Positions 23,981 to 37,700 of a stretch of 64,000 nt of DNA are shown piece by piece. Position 1 is the stretch's first letter. Each line of letters starts with the position of its first letter. This DNA is from Osmia lignaria lignaria (taxonomy: Eukaryota; Arthropoda; Insecta; Hymenoptera; Megachilidae). The stretch spans positions 2,480,001-2,544,000 of the forward strand of contig NW_027478158.1 of NCBI RefSeq assembly GCF_051020975.1. The letters run 5' to 3'. A program made the position numbers and the translations under genes. Below the pieces are notes generated by a model, which was not told the DNA's origin, did no database searches, and saw only the letters and a program-made list of their open reading frames with translations.

Positions 23981-26964
23981 CATAGAACATAAATTGTAGG
24001 AAACTTTATTCTCTACAAAAAAGGTCTCTTAACATTTTGCCATAGCTCGCTTCGTTTCCGAGATATTTGCAGATATATCTCAAGGGAAGGGGCCTGACGG
24101 ACATATTTCGAGATATTTCTTCTTCTTGTTGTTCTTCTTCTGCACAGCTAAGCTGGAAGTGGCATTTGCGGCTCGCACTAGTGCAGAGTTATCTCAAAGA
24201 AAGGGGCCACGGTGTTTCTGTATCTCTATTATGTTGGTGCGGCTTCGGAACTTTTAAATATCTCGATATATCTCGAAAACTACGCTTCTGATCAAAAAAT
24301 ATCGTAGAGCATTAATTGTAGGAAACATAATTCTCTACAAAAAACGTCTCTTAACGTTTTGCCATAGCTCGCTTCGTTTCCGAGATATTTGCAGATATAT
24401 CTCAAGGGAAGGGGCCTGACGGACATATTTCGAGATATTTCTTCTTCTTGTTGTTCTTCTTCTGCACAGCTAAGCTGGAAGTGGCATTTGCAGCTCGCAA
24501 TAGTGCAGAGTTATCTCAAAGAAAGGGGCCACGGTGTTTCTGTATCTCTATTATGTTGGTGCGGCTTCGGAACTTTTAAATATCTTGATATATCTCGAGA
24601 ACTACGCATCTGATCAAAAAATATCATACAACATCAAAAGTAGGAAACTTAATTCTCTACAAAAAAGGTCTCTCAACATTTTGCCATAGCTCGCTTCGTT
24701 TCCGAGATATTTGCAGATATATCTCAAGGGAAGGGGCCTGACGGACATATTTCGAGATATTTCTTCTTCTTGTTGTTCTTCTTCTGCACAGCTAAGCTGG
24801 AAGTGGCATTTGCAGCTCGCAATAGTGCAGAGTTATCTCAAAGAAAGGGGCCACGGTGTTTCTGTATTTCTATTATGTTGGTGCGGCTTCGGAACTTTTA
24901 AATATCTTGATATATCTCGAGAACTACGCATCTGATCAAAAAATATCATAGAACATAAAAAGTAGGAAACATAATTCTCTACAAAAAAAGTCTCTTAACA
25001 TTTTGCCATAGCTCGCTTCGTGTCCGAGATATTTGCAGATATATCTCAAGGGAAGGGGCCTGACGGATATATTTCGAGATATTTCTTCTTCTTGTTGTTC
25101 TTCTTCTGCACAGCTAAGCTGGAAGTGGCATTTGCGGCTCGCACTAGTGCAGAGTTATCTCAAAGAAAGGGGCCACGGTGTTTCTGTATCTCTATTATGT
25201 TGGTGCGGCTTCGGAACTTTTAAATATCTCGATATATCTCGAAAACTACGCTTCTGATCAAAAAATATCGTAGAACATAAATTGTAGCAAACATAATTCT
25301 CTACAAAAAACGTCTCTTAACGTTTTGCCATAGCTCGCTTCGTTTCCGAGATATTTGCAGATATATCTCAAGGGAAGGGGCCTGACGGACATATTTCGAG
25401 ATATTTCTTCTTCTTGTTGTTCTTCTTCTGCACAGCTAAGCTGGAAGTGGCATTTGCAGCTCGCAATAGTGCAGAGTTATCTCAAAGAAAGGGGCCACGG
25501 TGTTTCTGTATCTCTATTATGTTGGTGCGGCTTCGGAACTTTTAAATATCTCGATATATCTCGAAAACTACGCTTCTGATCAAAAAATATCGTAGAACAT
25601 AAATTGTAGCAAACATAATTCTCTACAAAAAACGTCTCTTAACGTTTTGCCATAGCTCGCTTCGTTTCCGAGATATTTGCAGATATATCTCAAGGGAAGG
25701 GGCCTGACGGACATATTTCGAGATATTTCTTCTTCTTGTTGTTCTTCTTCTGCACAGCTAAGCTGGAAGTGGCATTTGCAGCTCGCAATAGTGCAGAGTT
25801 ATCTCAAAGAAAGGGGCCACGGTGTTTCTGTATCTCTATTATGTTGGTGCGGCTTCGGAACTTTTAAATATCTTGATATATCTCGAGAACTACGCATCTG
25901 ATCAAAAAATATCATAGAACATAAAAAGTAGGAAACTTAATTCTCTACAAAAAAGGTCTCTTAACATTTTGCCATAGCTCGCTTCGTTTCCGAGATATTT
26001 GCAGATATATCTCAAGGGAAGGGGCCTGACGGACATATTTCGAGATATTTCTTCTTCTTGTTGTTCTTCTTCTGCACAGCTAAGCTGGAAGTGGCATTTG
26101 CGGCTCGCACTAGTGCAGAGTTATCTCAAAGAAAGGGGCGACGGTGTTTCTGTATCTCTATTATGTTGGTGCGGCTTCGGAACTTTTAAATATCTCGATA
26201 TATCTCGAAAACTACGCTTCTGATCAAAAAATATCGTAGAACATAAATTGTAGGAAACATAATTCTCTACAAAAAACGTCTCTTAACGTTTTGCCATAGC
26301 TCGCTTCGTTTCCGAGATATTTGCAGATATATCTCAAGGGAAGGGGCCTGACGGACATATTTCGAGATATTTCTTCTTCTTGTTGTTCTTCTTCTGCACA
26401 GCTAAGCTGGAAGTGGCATTTGCAGCTCGCAATAGTGCAGAGTTATCTCAAAGAAAGGGGCGACGGTGTTTCTGTATCTCTATTATGCTGGTGCGGCTTC
26501 GGAACTTTTAAATATCTCGATATATCTCGAAAACTACGCTTCTGATCAAAAAATATCATAGAACATAAATTGTAGGAAACATAATTCTCTACGAAAAAGG
26601 TCTCTTAAGATTTTGCCATAGCTCGTTTGGTTTCCGAGATATTTGCAGATATATCTCAAGGGATGGGGCCTGACGGACATATTTCGAGATATTTCTTCTT
26701 CTTGTTGTTCTTCTTCTGCACAGCTAAACTGGAAGTGGCATTTCCAGCTCGCAATAGTGCAGAGTTATCTCAAAGAAAGGGGCCACGGTGTTTCTGTATC
26801 TCTATTATGTTGGTGCGGCTTCGGAACTTTTAAATATCTTGATATATCTCGAGAACTACGCATCTGATCAAAAAATATCATAGAACATAAAAAGTAGGAA
26901 ACTTAATTCTCTACAAAAAAGGTCTCTTAACATTTTGCCATAGCTCGCTTCGTTTCCGAGATAT
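23981..26964. repeat. Mixed A/B monomers with two single-monomer duplications
   Basis: No long block duplication was seen here. Adjacent copies share private bases at a 322-bp offset: 'gtagcaaac' in 25033 and 25355 tails, and 'ggggcgacgg' in 25999 and 26321. This is the simplest grade of unequal exchange. Other private changes include 'tagagcattaattg' (24303 region), 'cgtgtccgag' (25020) and 'gctcgtttgg' (26625). Confidence 0.8.
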
Positions 26965-28574
26965 TTGCAGATTTATCTCAAGGGAAGGGGCCTAACGGAC
27001 ATATTTCGAGATATTTCTTCTTCTTGTTGTTCTTCTTCTGCACAGCTAAACTGGAAGTGGCATTTCCAGCTCGCAATAGTGCAGAGTTATCTCAAAGAAA
27101 GGGGCCACGGTGTTTCTGTATCTCTATGATGTTGGTGCGGCTTCGGAACTTTTAAATATCTCGATATATCTCGAAAACTACGCTTCTGATCAAAAAATAT
27201 CATAGAACATAAATTGTAGGAAACATAACGCTCTACAAAAAAGGTCTCGTAACATTTTGCCATAGCTCGCTTCGTTTCCGAGATATTTGCAGATATATCT
27301 CAAGGGAAGGGGCCTGACGGACATATTTCGAGATATTTCTTCTTCTTGTTGTTCTTCTTCTGCACAGCTAAGCTGGAAGTGGCATTTGCAGCTCGCAATA
27401 GTGCAGAGTTACCTCAAAGAAAGGGGCCACGGTGTGTCTGTATCTCTATTATGTTGGTGCCGCTTCGGAACTTTTAAATATCTTGATATATCTCGAGAAC
27501 TACGCATCCGATCAAAAAATATCATAGAACATAAAAAGTAGGAAACTTAATTCTCTACAAAAAAGGTCTCTTATCATTTTGCCATAGCTCGCTTCGTTTC
27601 CGAGATATTTGCAGATTTATCTCGAGGGAAGGGGCCTGACGGACATATTTCGAGATATTTCTTCTTCTTGTTGTTCTTCTTCTGCACAGCTAAGCTGGAA
27701 GCGGCATTTGCGGCTCGCACTAGTGCAGAGTTATCTCAAAGAAAGGGGCCACGGTGTTTCTGTATCTCTATTATGTTGGTGCGGCCTCGGAACTTTTAAG
27801 TATCTTGATATATCTCCAGAACTACGCCTCTGATCGAAAAATATCATAGACCATAAAAAGTAGGAAACTCAATTCTCTACAAAAAAGGTCTCTTAACATT
27901 TTGCCATAGCTCGCTTCGTTTCCGAGATATTTGCAGATTTATCTCAAGGGAAGGGGCCTGACGGACATATTCCGAGATATTTCTTCTTCTTGCTGTTCCT
28001 CTTCTGCACAGCTAAGCTGGAAGTGGCATTTGCAGGTCGCAATAGTGCAGAGTTATCTCAAAGAAAGGGGCCACGGTGTTTCTGTATCTCTATTATGTTG
28101 GTGCGGCTTCGGAACTTTTAAATATCTTGATATATCTCGAGAACTACGCATCTGATCAAAAAATATCATAGAACATAAAAAGTAGGAAAGTTAATTCTCT
28201 ACAAAAAACGTCTCTTAACATTTTGCCATAGCTCGCTTCGTTTCCGAGATATTTGCAGATTTATCTCAAGGGAAGGGGCCTAACGGACATATTTCGAGAT
28301 ATTTCTTCTTCTTGTTGTTCTTCTTCTGCACAGCTAAGCTGGAAGTGGCATTTGCGGCTCGCACTAGTGCAGAGTTATCTCAAAGAAAGGGGCCACGGTG
28401 TTTCTGTATCCCTATTATGTTGGTGCGGCTTCGGAACTTTTAAATATCTCGATATATCTCGAGAACTACGCTTCTGATCAAAAAATATCATAGAACATAA
28501 ATTGTAGGAAACATAATTCTCTACAAAAAACGTCTCTTAACATTCTGCCATAGCTCGCTTCGTTTCCGAGATAT
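26965..28574. repeat. Most diverged monomers, zone boundary
   Basis: Five consecutive monomers carry an unusual load of private substitutions, for example 'cataacgctc', 'ggtctcgtaac', 'gttacctc', 'gtgtgtctg', 'gtgccgcttc', 'gcatccgatc', 'ctcgaggg', 'gcggcctcgg', 'tctccagaac', 'gatcgaaaa', 'atagacc', 'tattccgag', 'cttgctgttcctc' and 'gcaggtcgc'. They separate two regions with different variant repertoires. 'cctctgatcgaaaa' with 'atagacc' from monomer 27609 reappears in 28897 and 33404. Confidence 0.8.
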
Positions 28575-30828
28575 TTGCAGATTTATCTCAAGGGAAGGGG
28601 CCTTACGGACATATTTCGAGATATTTCTTCTTCTTGTTGTTCTTCTTCTGCACAGCTAAGCTGGAAGTGGCATTTGCGGCTCGCACTAGTGCAGAGTTAT
28701 CTCAAAGAAAGGGGCCACGGTGTTTCTGTATCCCTATTATGTTGGTGCGGCTTCGGAACTTTTAAATATCTCGATATATCTCGAGAACTACGCTTCTGAT
28801 CAAAAAATATCATAGAACATAAATTGTAGAAAACATAATTCTCTACAAAAAAGGTCTCTTAACATTTTGCCATAGCTCGCTTCGTTTCCGAGATATTTGC
28901 AGATATATCTCAAGGGAAGGGGCCTGACGGACATATTTCGAGATATTTCTTCTTCTTGTTGTTCTTCCTCTGCACAGCTAAGCTGGAAGTGGCATTTGCA
29001 GCTCGCAATAGTGCAGAGTTATCTCAAAGAAAGGGGCCACGGTGTTTCTGTATCTCTATTATGTTGGTGCGGCTTCGGAACTTTTAAATATCTTGATATA
29101 TCTCGAGAACTACGCCTCTGATCGAAAAATATCATAGACCATAAAAAGTAGGATACTTAATTCTCTACAAAAAAGGTCTCTTAACATTTTGCCATAGCTC
29201 GCTTCGTTTCCGAGATATTTGCAGATTTATCTCAAGGGAAGGGGTCTGACGGACATATTTCGAGATATTTCTTCTTCTTGTTGTTCTTCTTCTGCACAGC
29301 TAAGCTGGAAGTTGCATTTGCAGCGCGCAATAGTGCAGAGTTATCTCAAAGAAAGGGGCCACGGTGTTTCTGTATCTCTATTATGTTGGTGCGGCTTCGG
29401 AACTTTTAAATATCTTGATATATCTCGAGAACTACGCATCTGATCAAAAAATATCATAGAACATAAAAAGTAGGAAACTTAATTCTCTACAAAAAAGGTC
29501 TCTTAACATTTTGCCATAGCTCGCTTCGTTTCCGAGATATTTGCAGATTTATCTCAAGGGAAGGGGCCTGACGGACATATTTCGAGATATTTCTTCTTCT
29601 TGTTGTTCTTCTTCTGCACAGCTAAGCTGGAAGTGGCATTTACAGCTCGCAATAGTGCAGGGTTATCTCAAAGAAAGGGGCCACGGTGTTTCTGTATCTC
29701 TATTATGTTGGTGCGGCTTCGGAACTTTTAAATATCTTGATATATCTCGAGAACTACGCATCTGATCAAAAAATATCATAGAACATAAAAAGTAGGAAAC
29801 TTAATTCTCTACAAAAAAGGTCTCTTAACATTTTGCCATAGCTCGCTTCGTTTCCGAGATATTTGCAGATTTATCTCAAGGGAAGGGGCCTGACGGACAT
29901 ATTTCGAGATATTTCTTCTTCTTGTTGTTCTTCTTCTGCACAGCTAAGCTGGAAGTGGCATTTGCAGCTCGCACTAGTGCAGAGTTATCTCAAAGAAAGG
30001 GGCCACGGTGTTTCTGTATCTCTATTATGTTGGTGCGGCTTCGGAACTTTTAAATATCTCGATATATCTCGAAAACTACGCTTCTGATCAAAAAATATCA
30101 TTGAACATAAATTGTAGGAAACATAATTCTCTACAAAAAAGGTCTCTTAAGATTTTGCCATAGCTCGCTTCGTTTCCGAGATATTTGCAGATATATCTCA
30201 AGGGAAGGGGCCTGACGGACATATTTCGAGATATTCCTTCTCCTTGTTGTTCTTCTTCTGCACAGCTAAGCTGGAAGTGGCATTTGCAGCTCGCACTAGT
30301 GCAGAGTTATCTCAAAGAAAGGGGCCACGGTGTTTCTGTATCTCTATTATGTTGGTGCGGCTTCGGAACTTTTAAATATCTCGATATATCTCGAAAACTA
30401 CGCTTCTGATCAAAAAATATCATAGAACATAAAAAGTAGGAAACTTAATTCTCTACAAAAAAGGTCTCTTAACATTTTGCCATAGCTCGCTTCGTTTCCG
30501 AGATATTTGCAGATTTATCTCAAGGGAAGGGGCCTGACGGACATATTTCGAGATATTTCTTCTTCTTGTTGTTCTTCTTCTGCACAGCTAAGCTGGAAGT
30601 GGCATTTGCGGCTCGCACTAGTGCAGAGTTATCTCAAAGAAAGGGGCCACGGTGTTTCTGTATCCCTATTATGTTGGTGCGGCTTCGGAACTTTTAAATA
30701 TCTCGATATATCTCGAAAACTACGCTTCTGATCAAAAAATATCATAGAACATAAATTGTAGGAAACATAATTCTCTACAAAAAACGTCTTTTAACATTTT
30801 GCCATAGATCGCTTCGTTTCCGAGATAT

Positions 30829-31150
30829 TTGCAGATTCAGCTCAAAGGAACTGGCCTGACGGACATATTTCGAGATATTTCTTCTTCTTGTTGTTCTTCC
30901 TCTGCACAGCTAAGCTGGAAGTGGCATTTGCAGCTCGCAATAGTGCAGAGTTATCTCAAAGAAAGGGGCCACGGTGTTTCTGTATCTCTATTATGTTGGT
31001 GCGGCTTCGGAACTTTTAAATATCTTGATATATCTCGAGAACTACGCATCTGATCAAAAAATATCATAGAACATAAAAAGTAGGAAACTTAATTCTCTAC
31101 AAAAAAGGTCTCTTAACATTTTGCCATAGCTCGCTTCGTTTCCGAGACAT
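30829..31150. repeat. Q-variant monomer, right-zone form
   Basis: This is the same Q head with one further change, 'ggaactggcc' in place of 'ggaacgggcc', and usually 'cttcctctgc' at the end of the T/C tract. It occurs at 30829, 35336, 40164, 42096, 42740, 47569, 49823, 50467, 54975, 56907, 58839 and 62381. It is never found left of 30.8 kb, while the 'acggg' form is never found right of 20.2 kb. Six copies are preceded by 'atagatcgc' instead of 'atagctcgc'. Confidence 0.9.
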
Positions 31151-31472
31151 TTGCAGATTTATCTCAAGGGAAGGGGCCTGACGGACATATTTCGAGATAT
31201 TTCTTCTTCTTGTTGTTCTTCTTCTGCACAGCTAAGCTGGAAGTTGCATTTGCGGCTCGCACTAGTGCACAGTTATCTCAAAGAAAGGGGCCACGGTGTT
31301 TCTGTATCTCTATTATGTTGGTGCGGCTTCGGAACTTTTAAATATCTCGATATATCTCGAAAACTACGCTTCTGATCAAAAAATATCATAGAACATAAAA
31401 AGTAGGAAACTTAATTCTCTACAAAAAAGGTCTCTTAACATTTTGCCATAGCTCGCTTCGTTTCCGAGATAT

Positions 31473-31793
31473 TTGCATATTTATGTCAAGGGAAGGGGCC
31501 TGACGGACATATTTCGAGATATTTCTTCTTCTTGTTGTTCTTCTTCTGCACAGCTAAGCTGGAAGTGGCATTTGCGGCTCTCACTAGTGCAGAGTTATCT
31601 CAAAGAAAGGGGCCACGGTGTTTCTGTATCTCTATTATGTTGGTGCGGCTTCGGAACTTTTAAATATCTTGATATATCTCGAGAACTACGCATCTGATCA
31701 AAAAATATCATAGTCATAAAAAGTAGGAAACTTAATTCTCTACAAAAAAGGTCTCTTAACATTTTGCCATAGCTCGCTTCGTTTCCGAGATAT
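31473..31793. repeat. 321-bp H monomer, 'tagtcataaa' deletion variant
   Basis: The standard 'tagaacataaa' reads 'tagtcataaa', a net loss of 1 bp with a base change, near 31713. The same variant is in 35980-36300 at 4,507 bp. The related monomer 43384 has the full-length sequence, so the loss distinguishes the 14-mer copies from the later block. Confidence 0.9.
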
Positions 31794-34700
31794 TTGCAGA
31801 TTTATCTCAAGGGAAGGGGCCTGACGGACATATTTCGAGATATTTCTTCTTCTTGTTGTTCTTCTTCCGCACAGCTAAGCTGGAAGTGGCATTTACAGCT
31901 CGCAATAGTGCAGAGTTATCTCAAAGAAAGGGGCCACGGTGTTTCTGTATCTCTATTATGTTGGTGTGGCTTCGGAACTTTTAAATATCTTGATATATCT
32001 CGAGAACTACGCATCTGATCAAAAAATATCATAGAACATAAATTGTAGGAAACATAATTCTCTACAAAAAAGGTCTCTTAACATTTTGCCATAGCTCGCT
32101 TCGTTTCCGAGATATTTGCAGATTTATCTCAAGGGAAGGGGCCTGACGGACATATTTCGAGATATTTCTTCTTCTTGTTGTTCTTCTTCTGCACAGCTAA
32201 GCTGGAAGTTGCATTTGCGGCTCGCACTAGTGCACAGTTATCTCAAAGAAAGGGGCCACGGTGTTTCTGTATCTCTATTATGTTGGTGCGGCTTCGGAAC
32301 TTTTAAATATCTCGATATATCTCGAAAACTACGCATCTGATCAAAAAATATCAGAGAACATAAAAAGTAGGAAACTTAATTCTCTACAAAAAAGGTCTCT
32401 TAACATTTTGCCATAGCTCGCTTCGTTTCCGAGATATTTGCATATTTATGTCAAGGGAAGGGGCCTGACGGACATATTTCGAGATATTTCTTCTTCTTGT
32501 TGTTCTTCTTCTGCACAGCTAAGCTGGAAGTGGCATTTGCGGCTCTCACTAGTGCAGAGTTATCTCAAAGAAAGGGGCCACGGTGTTTCTGTATCTCTAT
32601 TATGTTGGTGCGGCTTCGGAACTTTTAAATATCTCGATATATCTCGAAAACTACGCTTCTGATCAAAAAATATCATTGAACATAAATTGTAGGAAACATA
32701 ATTCTCTACAAAAAAGGTCTCTTAACATTTTGCCATAGCTCGCTTCGTTTCCGAGATATTTGCAGATATATCTCAAGGGAAGGGGCCTGACGGACATATT
32801 TCGAGATATTTCTTCTTCTTGTTGTTCTTCTTCTGCACAGCTAAGCTGGAAGTGGCATTTACAGCTCGCAATAGTGAAGAGTTATCTCAAAGAAAGGGGC
32901 CACGGTGTTTCTGTATCTCTATTATGTTGGTGCGGCTTCGGAACTTTTAAATATCTTGATATATCTCGAGAACTACGCATCTGATCAAAAAATATCATAG
33001 AACATAAAAAGTAGGAAACTTAATTCTCTACAAAAAAGGTCTCTTAACATTTTGCCATAGCTCGCTTCGTTTCCGAGATATTTGCAGATTTATCTCAAGG
33101 GAAGGGGCCTGACGGACATATTTCGAGATATTTCTTCTTCTTGTTGTTCTTCTGCTGCACAGCTAAGCTGGAAGTGGCATTTGCGGCTCGCACTAGTGCA
33201 GAGTTATCTCAAAGAAAGGGGCCACGGTGTTTCTGTATCCCTATTATGTTGGTGCGGCTTCGGAACTTTTAAATATCTCGATATATCTCGAGAACTACGC
33301 TTCTGATCAAAAAATATCATAGAACATAAATTGTAGAAAACATAATTCTCTACAAAAAAGGTCTCTTAACATTTTGCCATAGCTCGCTTCGTTTCCGAGA
33401 TATTTGCAGATATATCTCAAGGGAAGGGGCCTGACGGACATATTTCGAGATATTTCTTCTTCTTGTTGTTCTTCCTCTGCACAGCTAAGCTGGAAGTGGC
33501 ATTTGCAGCTCGCAATAGTGCAGAGTTATCTCAAAGAAAGGGGCCACGGTGTTTCTGTATCTCTATTATGTTGGTGCGGCTTCGGAACTTTTAAATATCT
33601 TGATATATCTCGAGAACTACGCCTCTGATCGAAAAATATCATAGACCATAAAAAGTAGGATACTTAATTCTCTACAAAAAAGGTCTCTTAACATTTTGCC
33701 ATAGCTCGCTTCGTTTCCGAGATATTTGCAGATTTATCTCAAGGGAAGGGGTCTGACGGACATATTTCGAGATATTTCTTCTTCTTGTTGTTCTTCTTCT
33801 GCACAGCTAAGCTGGAAGTTGCATTTGCAGCGCGCAATAGTGCAGAGTTATCTCAAAGAAAGGGGCCACGGTGTTTCTGTATCTCTATTATGTTGGTGCG
33901 GCTTCGGAACTTTTAAATATCTTGATATATCTCGAGAACTACGCATCTGATCAAAAAATATCATAGAACATAAAAAGTAGGAAACTTAATTCTCTACAAA
34001 AAAGGTCTCTTAACATTTTGCCATAGCTCGCTTCGTTTCCGAGATATTTGCAGATTTATCTCAAGGGAAGGGGCCTGACGGACATATTTCGAGATATTTC
34101 TTCTTCTTGTTGTTCTTCTTCTGCACAGCTAAGCTGGAAGTGGCATTTACAGCTCGCAATAGTGCAGGGTTATCTCAAAGAAAGGGGCCACGGTGTTTCT
34201 GTATCTCTATTATGTTGGTGCGGCTTCGGAACTTTTAAATATCTTGATATATCTCGAGAACTACGCATCTGATCAAAAAATATCATAGAACATAAAAAGT
34301 AGGAAACTTAATTCTCTACAAAAAAGGTCTCTTAACATTTTGCCATAGCTCGCTTCGTTTCCGAGATATTTGCAGATTTATCTCAAGGGAAGGGGCCTGA
34401 CGGACATATTTCGAGATATTTCTTCTTCTTGTTGTTCTTCTTCTGCACAGCTAAGCTGGAAGTGGCATTTGCAGCTCGCACTAGTGCAGAGTTATCTCAA
34501 AGAAAGGGGCCACGGTGTTTCTGTATCTCTATTATGTTGGTGCGGCTTCGGAACTTTTAAATATCTCGATATATCTCGAAAACTACGCTTCTGATCAAAA
34601 AATATCATTGAACATAAATTGTAGGAAACATAATTCTCTACAAAAAAGGTCTCTTAAGATTTTGCCATAGCTCGCTTCGTTTCCGAGATATTTGCAGATA

Positions 34701-37700
34701 TATCTCAAGGGAAGGGGCCTGACGGACATATTTCGAGATATTTCTTCTCCTTGTTGTTCTTCTTCTGCACAGCTAAGCTGGAAGTGGCATTTGCAGCTCG
34801 CACTAGTGCAGAGTTATCTCAAAGAAAGGGGCCACGGTGTTTCTGTATCTCTATTATGTTGGTGCGGCTTCGGAACTTTTAAATATCTCGATATATCTCG
34901 AAAACTACGCTTCTGATCAAAAAATATCATAGAACATAAAAAGTAGGAAACTTAATTCTCTACAAAAAAGGTCTCTTAACATTTTGCCATAGCTCGCTTC
35001 GTTTCCGAGATATTTGCAGATTTATCTCAAGGGAAGGGGCCTGACGGACATATTTCGAGATATTTCTTCTTCTTGTTGTTCTTCTTCTGCACAGCTAAGC
35101 TGGAAGTGGCATTTGCGGCTCGCACTAGTGCAGAGTTATCTCAAAGAAAGGGGCCACGGTGTTTCTGTATCCCTATTATGTTGGTGCGGCTTCGGAACTT
35201 TTAAATATCTCGATATATCTCGAAAACTACGCTTCTGATCAAAAAATATCATAGAACATAAATTGTAGGAAACATAATTCTCTACAAAAAACGTCTTTTA
35301 ACATTTTGCCATAGATCGCTTCGTTTCCGAGATATTTGCAGATTCAGCTCAAAGGAACTGGCCTGACGGACATATTTCGAGATATTTCTTCTTCTTGTTG
35401 TTCTTCCTCTGCACAGCTAAGCTGGAAGTGGCATTTGCAGCTCGCAATAGTGCAGAGTTATCTCAAAGAAAGGGGCCACGGTGTTTCTGTATCTCTATTA
35501 TGTTGGTGCGGCTTCGGAACTTTTAAATATCTTGATATATCTCGAGAACTACGCATCTGATCAAAAAATATCATAGAACATAAAAAGTAGGAAACTTAAT
35601 TCTCTACAAAAAAGGTCTCTTAACATTTTGCCATAGCTCGCTTCGTTTCCGAGACATTTGCAGATTTATCTCAAGGGAAGGGGCCTGACGGACATATTTC
35701 GAGATATTTCTTCTTCTTGTTGTTCTTCTTCTGCACAGCTAAGCTGGAAGTTGCATTTGCGGCTCGCACTAGTGCACAGTTATCTCAAAGAAAGGGGCCA
35801 CGGTGTTTCTGTATCTCTATTATGTTGGTGCGGCTTCGGAACTTTTAAATATCTCGATATATCTCGAAAACTACGCTTCTGATCAAAAAATATCATAGAA
35901 CATAAAAAGTAGGAAACTTAATTCTCTACAAAAAAGGTCTCTTAACATTTTGCCATAGCTCGCTTCGTTTCCGAGATATTTGCATATTTATGTCAAGGGA
36001 AGGGGCCTGACGGACATATTTCGAGATATTTCTTCTTCTTGTTGTTCTTCTTCTGCACAGCTAAGCTGGAAGTGGCATTTGCGGCTCTCACTAGTGCAGA
36101 GTTATCTCAAAGAAAGGGGCCACGGTGTTTCTGTATCTCTATTATGTTGGTGCGGCTTCGGAACTTTTAAATATCTTGATATATCTCGAGAACTACGCAT
36201 CTGATCAAAAAATATCATAGTCATAAAAAGTAGGAAACTTAATTCTCTACAAAAAAGGTCTCTTAACATTTTGCCATAGCTCGCTTCGTTTCCGAGATAT
36301 TTGCAGATTTATCTCAAGGGAAGGGGCCTGACGGACATATTTCGAGATATTTCTTCTTCTTGTTGTTCTTCTTCCGCACAGCTAAGCTGGAAGTGGCATT
36401 TACAGCTCGCAATAGTGCAGAGTTATCTCAAAGAAAGGGGCCACGGTGTTTCTGTATCTCTATTATGTTGGTGTGGCTTCGGAACTTTTAAATATCTTGA
36501 TATATCTCGAGAACTACGCATCTGATCAAAAAATATCATAGAACATAAATTGTAGGAAACATAATTCTCTACAAAAAAGGTCTCTTAACATTTTGCCATA
36601 GCTCGCTTCGTTTCCGAGATATTTGCAGATTTATCTCAAGGGAAGGGGCCTGACGGACATATTTCGAGATATTTCTTCTTCTTGTTGTTCTTCTTCTGCA
36701 CAGCTAAGCTGGAAGTTGCATTTGCGGCTCGCACTAGTGCACAGTTATCTCAAAGAAAGGGGCCACGGTGTTTCTGTATCTCTATTATGTTGGTGCGGCT
36801 TCGGAACTTTTAAATATCTCGATATATCTCGAAAACTACGCATCTGATCAAAAAATATCAGAGAACATAAAAAGTAGGAAACTTAATTCTCTACAAAAAA
36901 GGTCTCTTAACATTTTGCCATAGCTCGCTTCGTTTCCGAGATATTTGCATATTTATGTCAAGGGAAGGGGCCTGACGGACATATTTCGAGATATTTCTTC
37001 TTCTTGTTGTTCTTCTTCTGCACAGCTAAGCTGGAAGTGGCATTTGCGGCTCTCACTAGTGCAGAGTTATCTCAAAGAAAGGGGCCACGGTGTTTCTGTA
37101 TCTCTATTATGTTGGTGCGGCTTCGGAACTTTTAAATATCTCGATATATCTCGAAAACTACGCTTCTGATCAAAAAATATCATTGAACATAAATTGTAGG
37201 AAACATAATTCTCTACAAAAAAGGTCTCTTAACATTTTGCCATAGCTCGCTTCGTTTCCGAGATATTTGCAGATATATCTCAAGGGAAGGGGCCTGACGG
37301 ACATATTTCGAGATATTTCTTCTTCTTGTTGTTCTTCTTCTGCACAGCTAAGCTGGAAGTGGCATTTACAGCTCGCAATAGTGAAGAGTTATCTCAAAGA
37401 AAGGGGCCACGGTGTTTCTGTATCTCTATTATGTTGGTGCGGCTTCGGAACTTTTAAATATCTTGATATATCTCGAGAACTACGCATCTGATCAAAAAAT
37501 ATCATAGAACATAAAAAGTAGGAAACTTAATTCTCTACAAAAAAGGTCTCTTAACATTTTGCCATAGCTCGCTTCGTTTCCGAGATATTTGCAGATTTAT
37601 CTCAAGGGAAGGGGCCTGACGGACATATTTCGAGATATTTCTTCTTCTTGTTGTTCTTCTGCTGCACAGCTAAGCTGGAAGTGGCATTTGCAGCTCGCAC

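Larger units (their letters stand above)
28648..37691. repeat. Higher-order repeat: 14-monomer unit (4,507 bp), two copies
   Basis: Bases 28648-33184 match 33155-37691 at 4,507 bp, which is 14 x 322 minus one shared deletion. The one difference I found is 30236 c versus 34743 t. Shared marks in order: 'gatcgaaaa'/'atagacc', 'gttgcatttgcagcgcgc', 'gcagggtt', 'ttctcc', 'cgtcttttaac', Q head, 'gagacattt', H heads, the 'tagtcataaa' deletion, 'cttccgc' and 'gtgaagag'. The junction is confined to 33155-33184, bounded by 'tctgctgc' on the left and gcggc/gcagc on the right. That interval contains the interrupted palindrome CAGCTaAGCTG. Confidence 0.95.
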
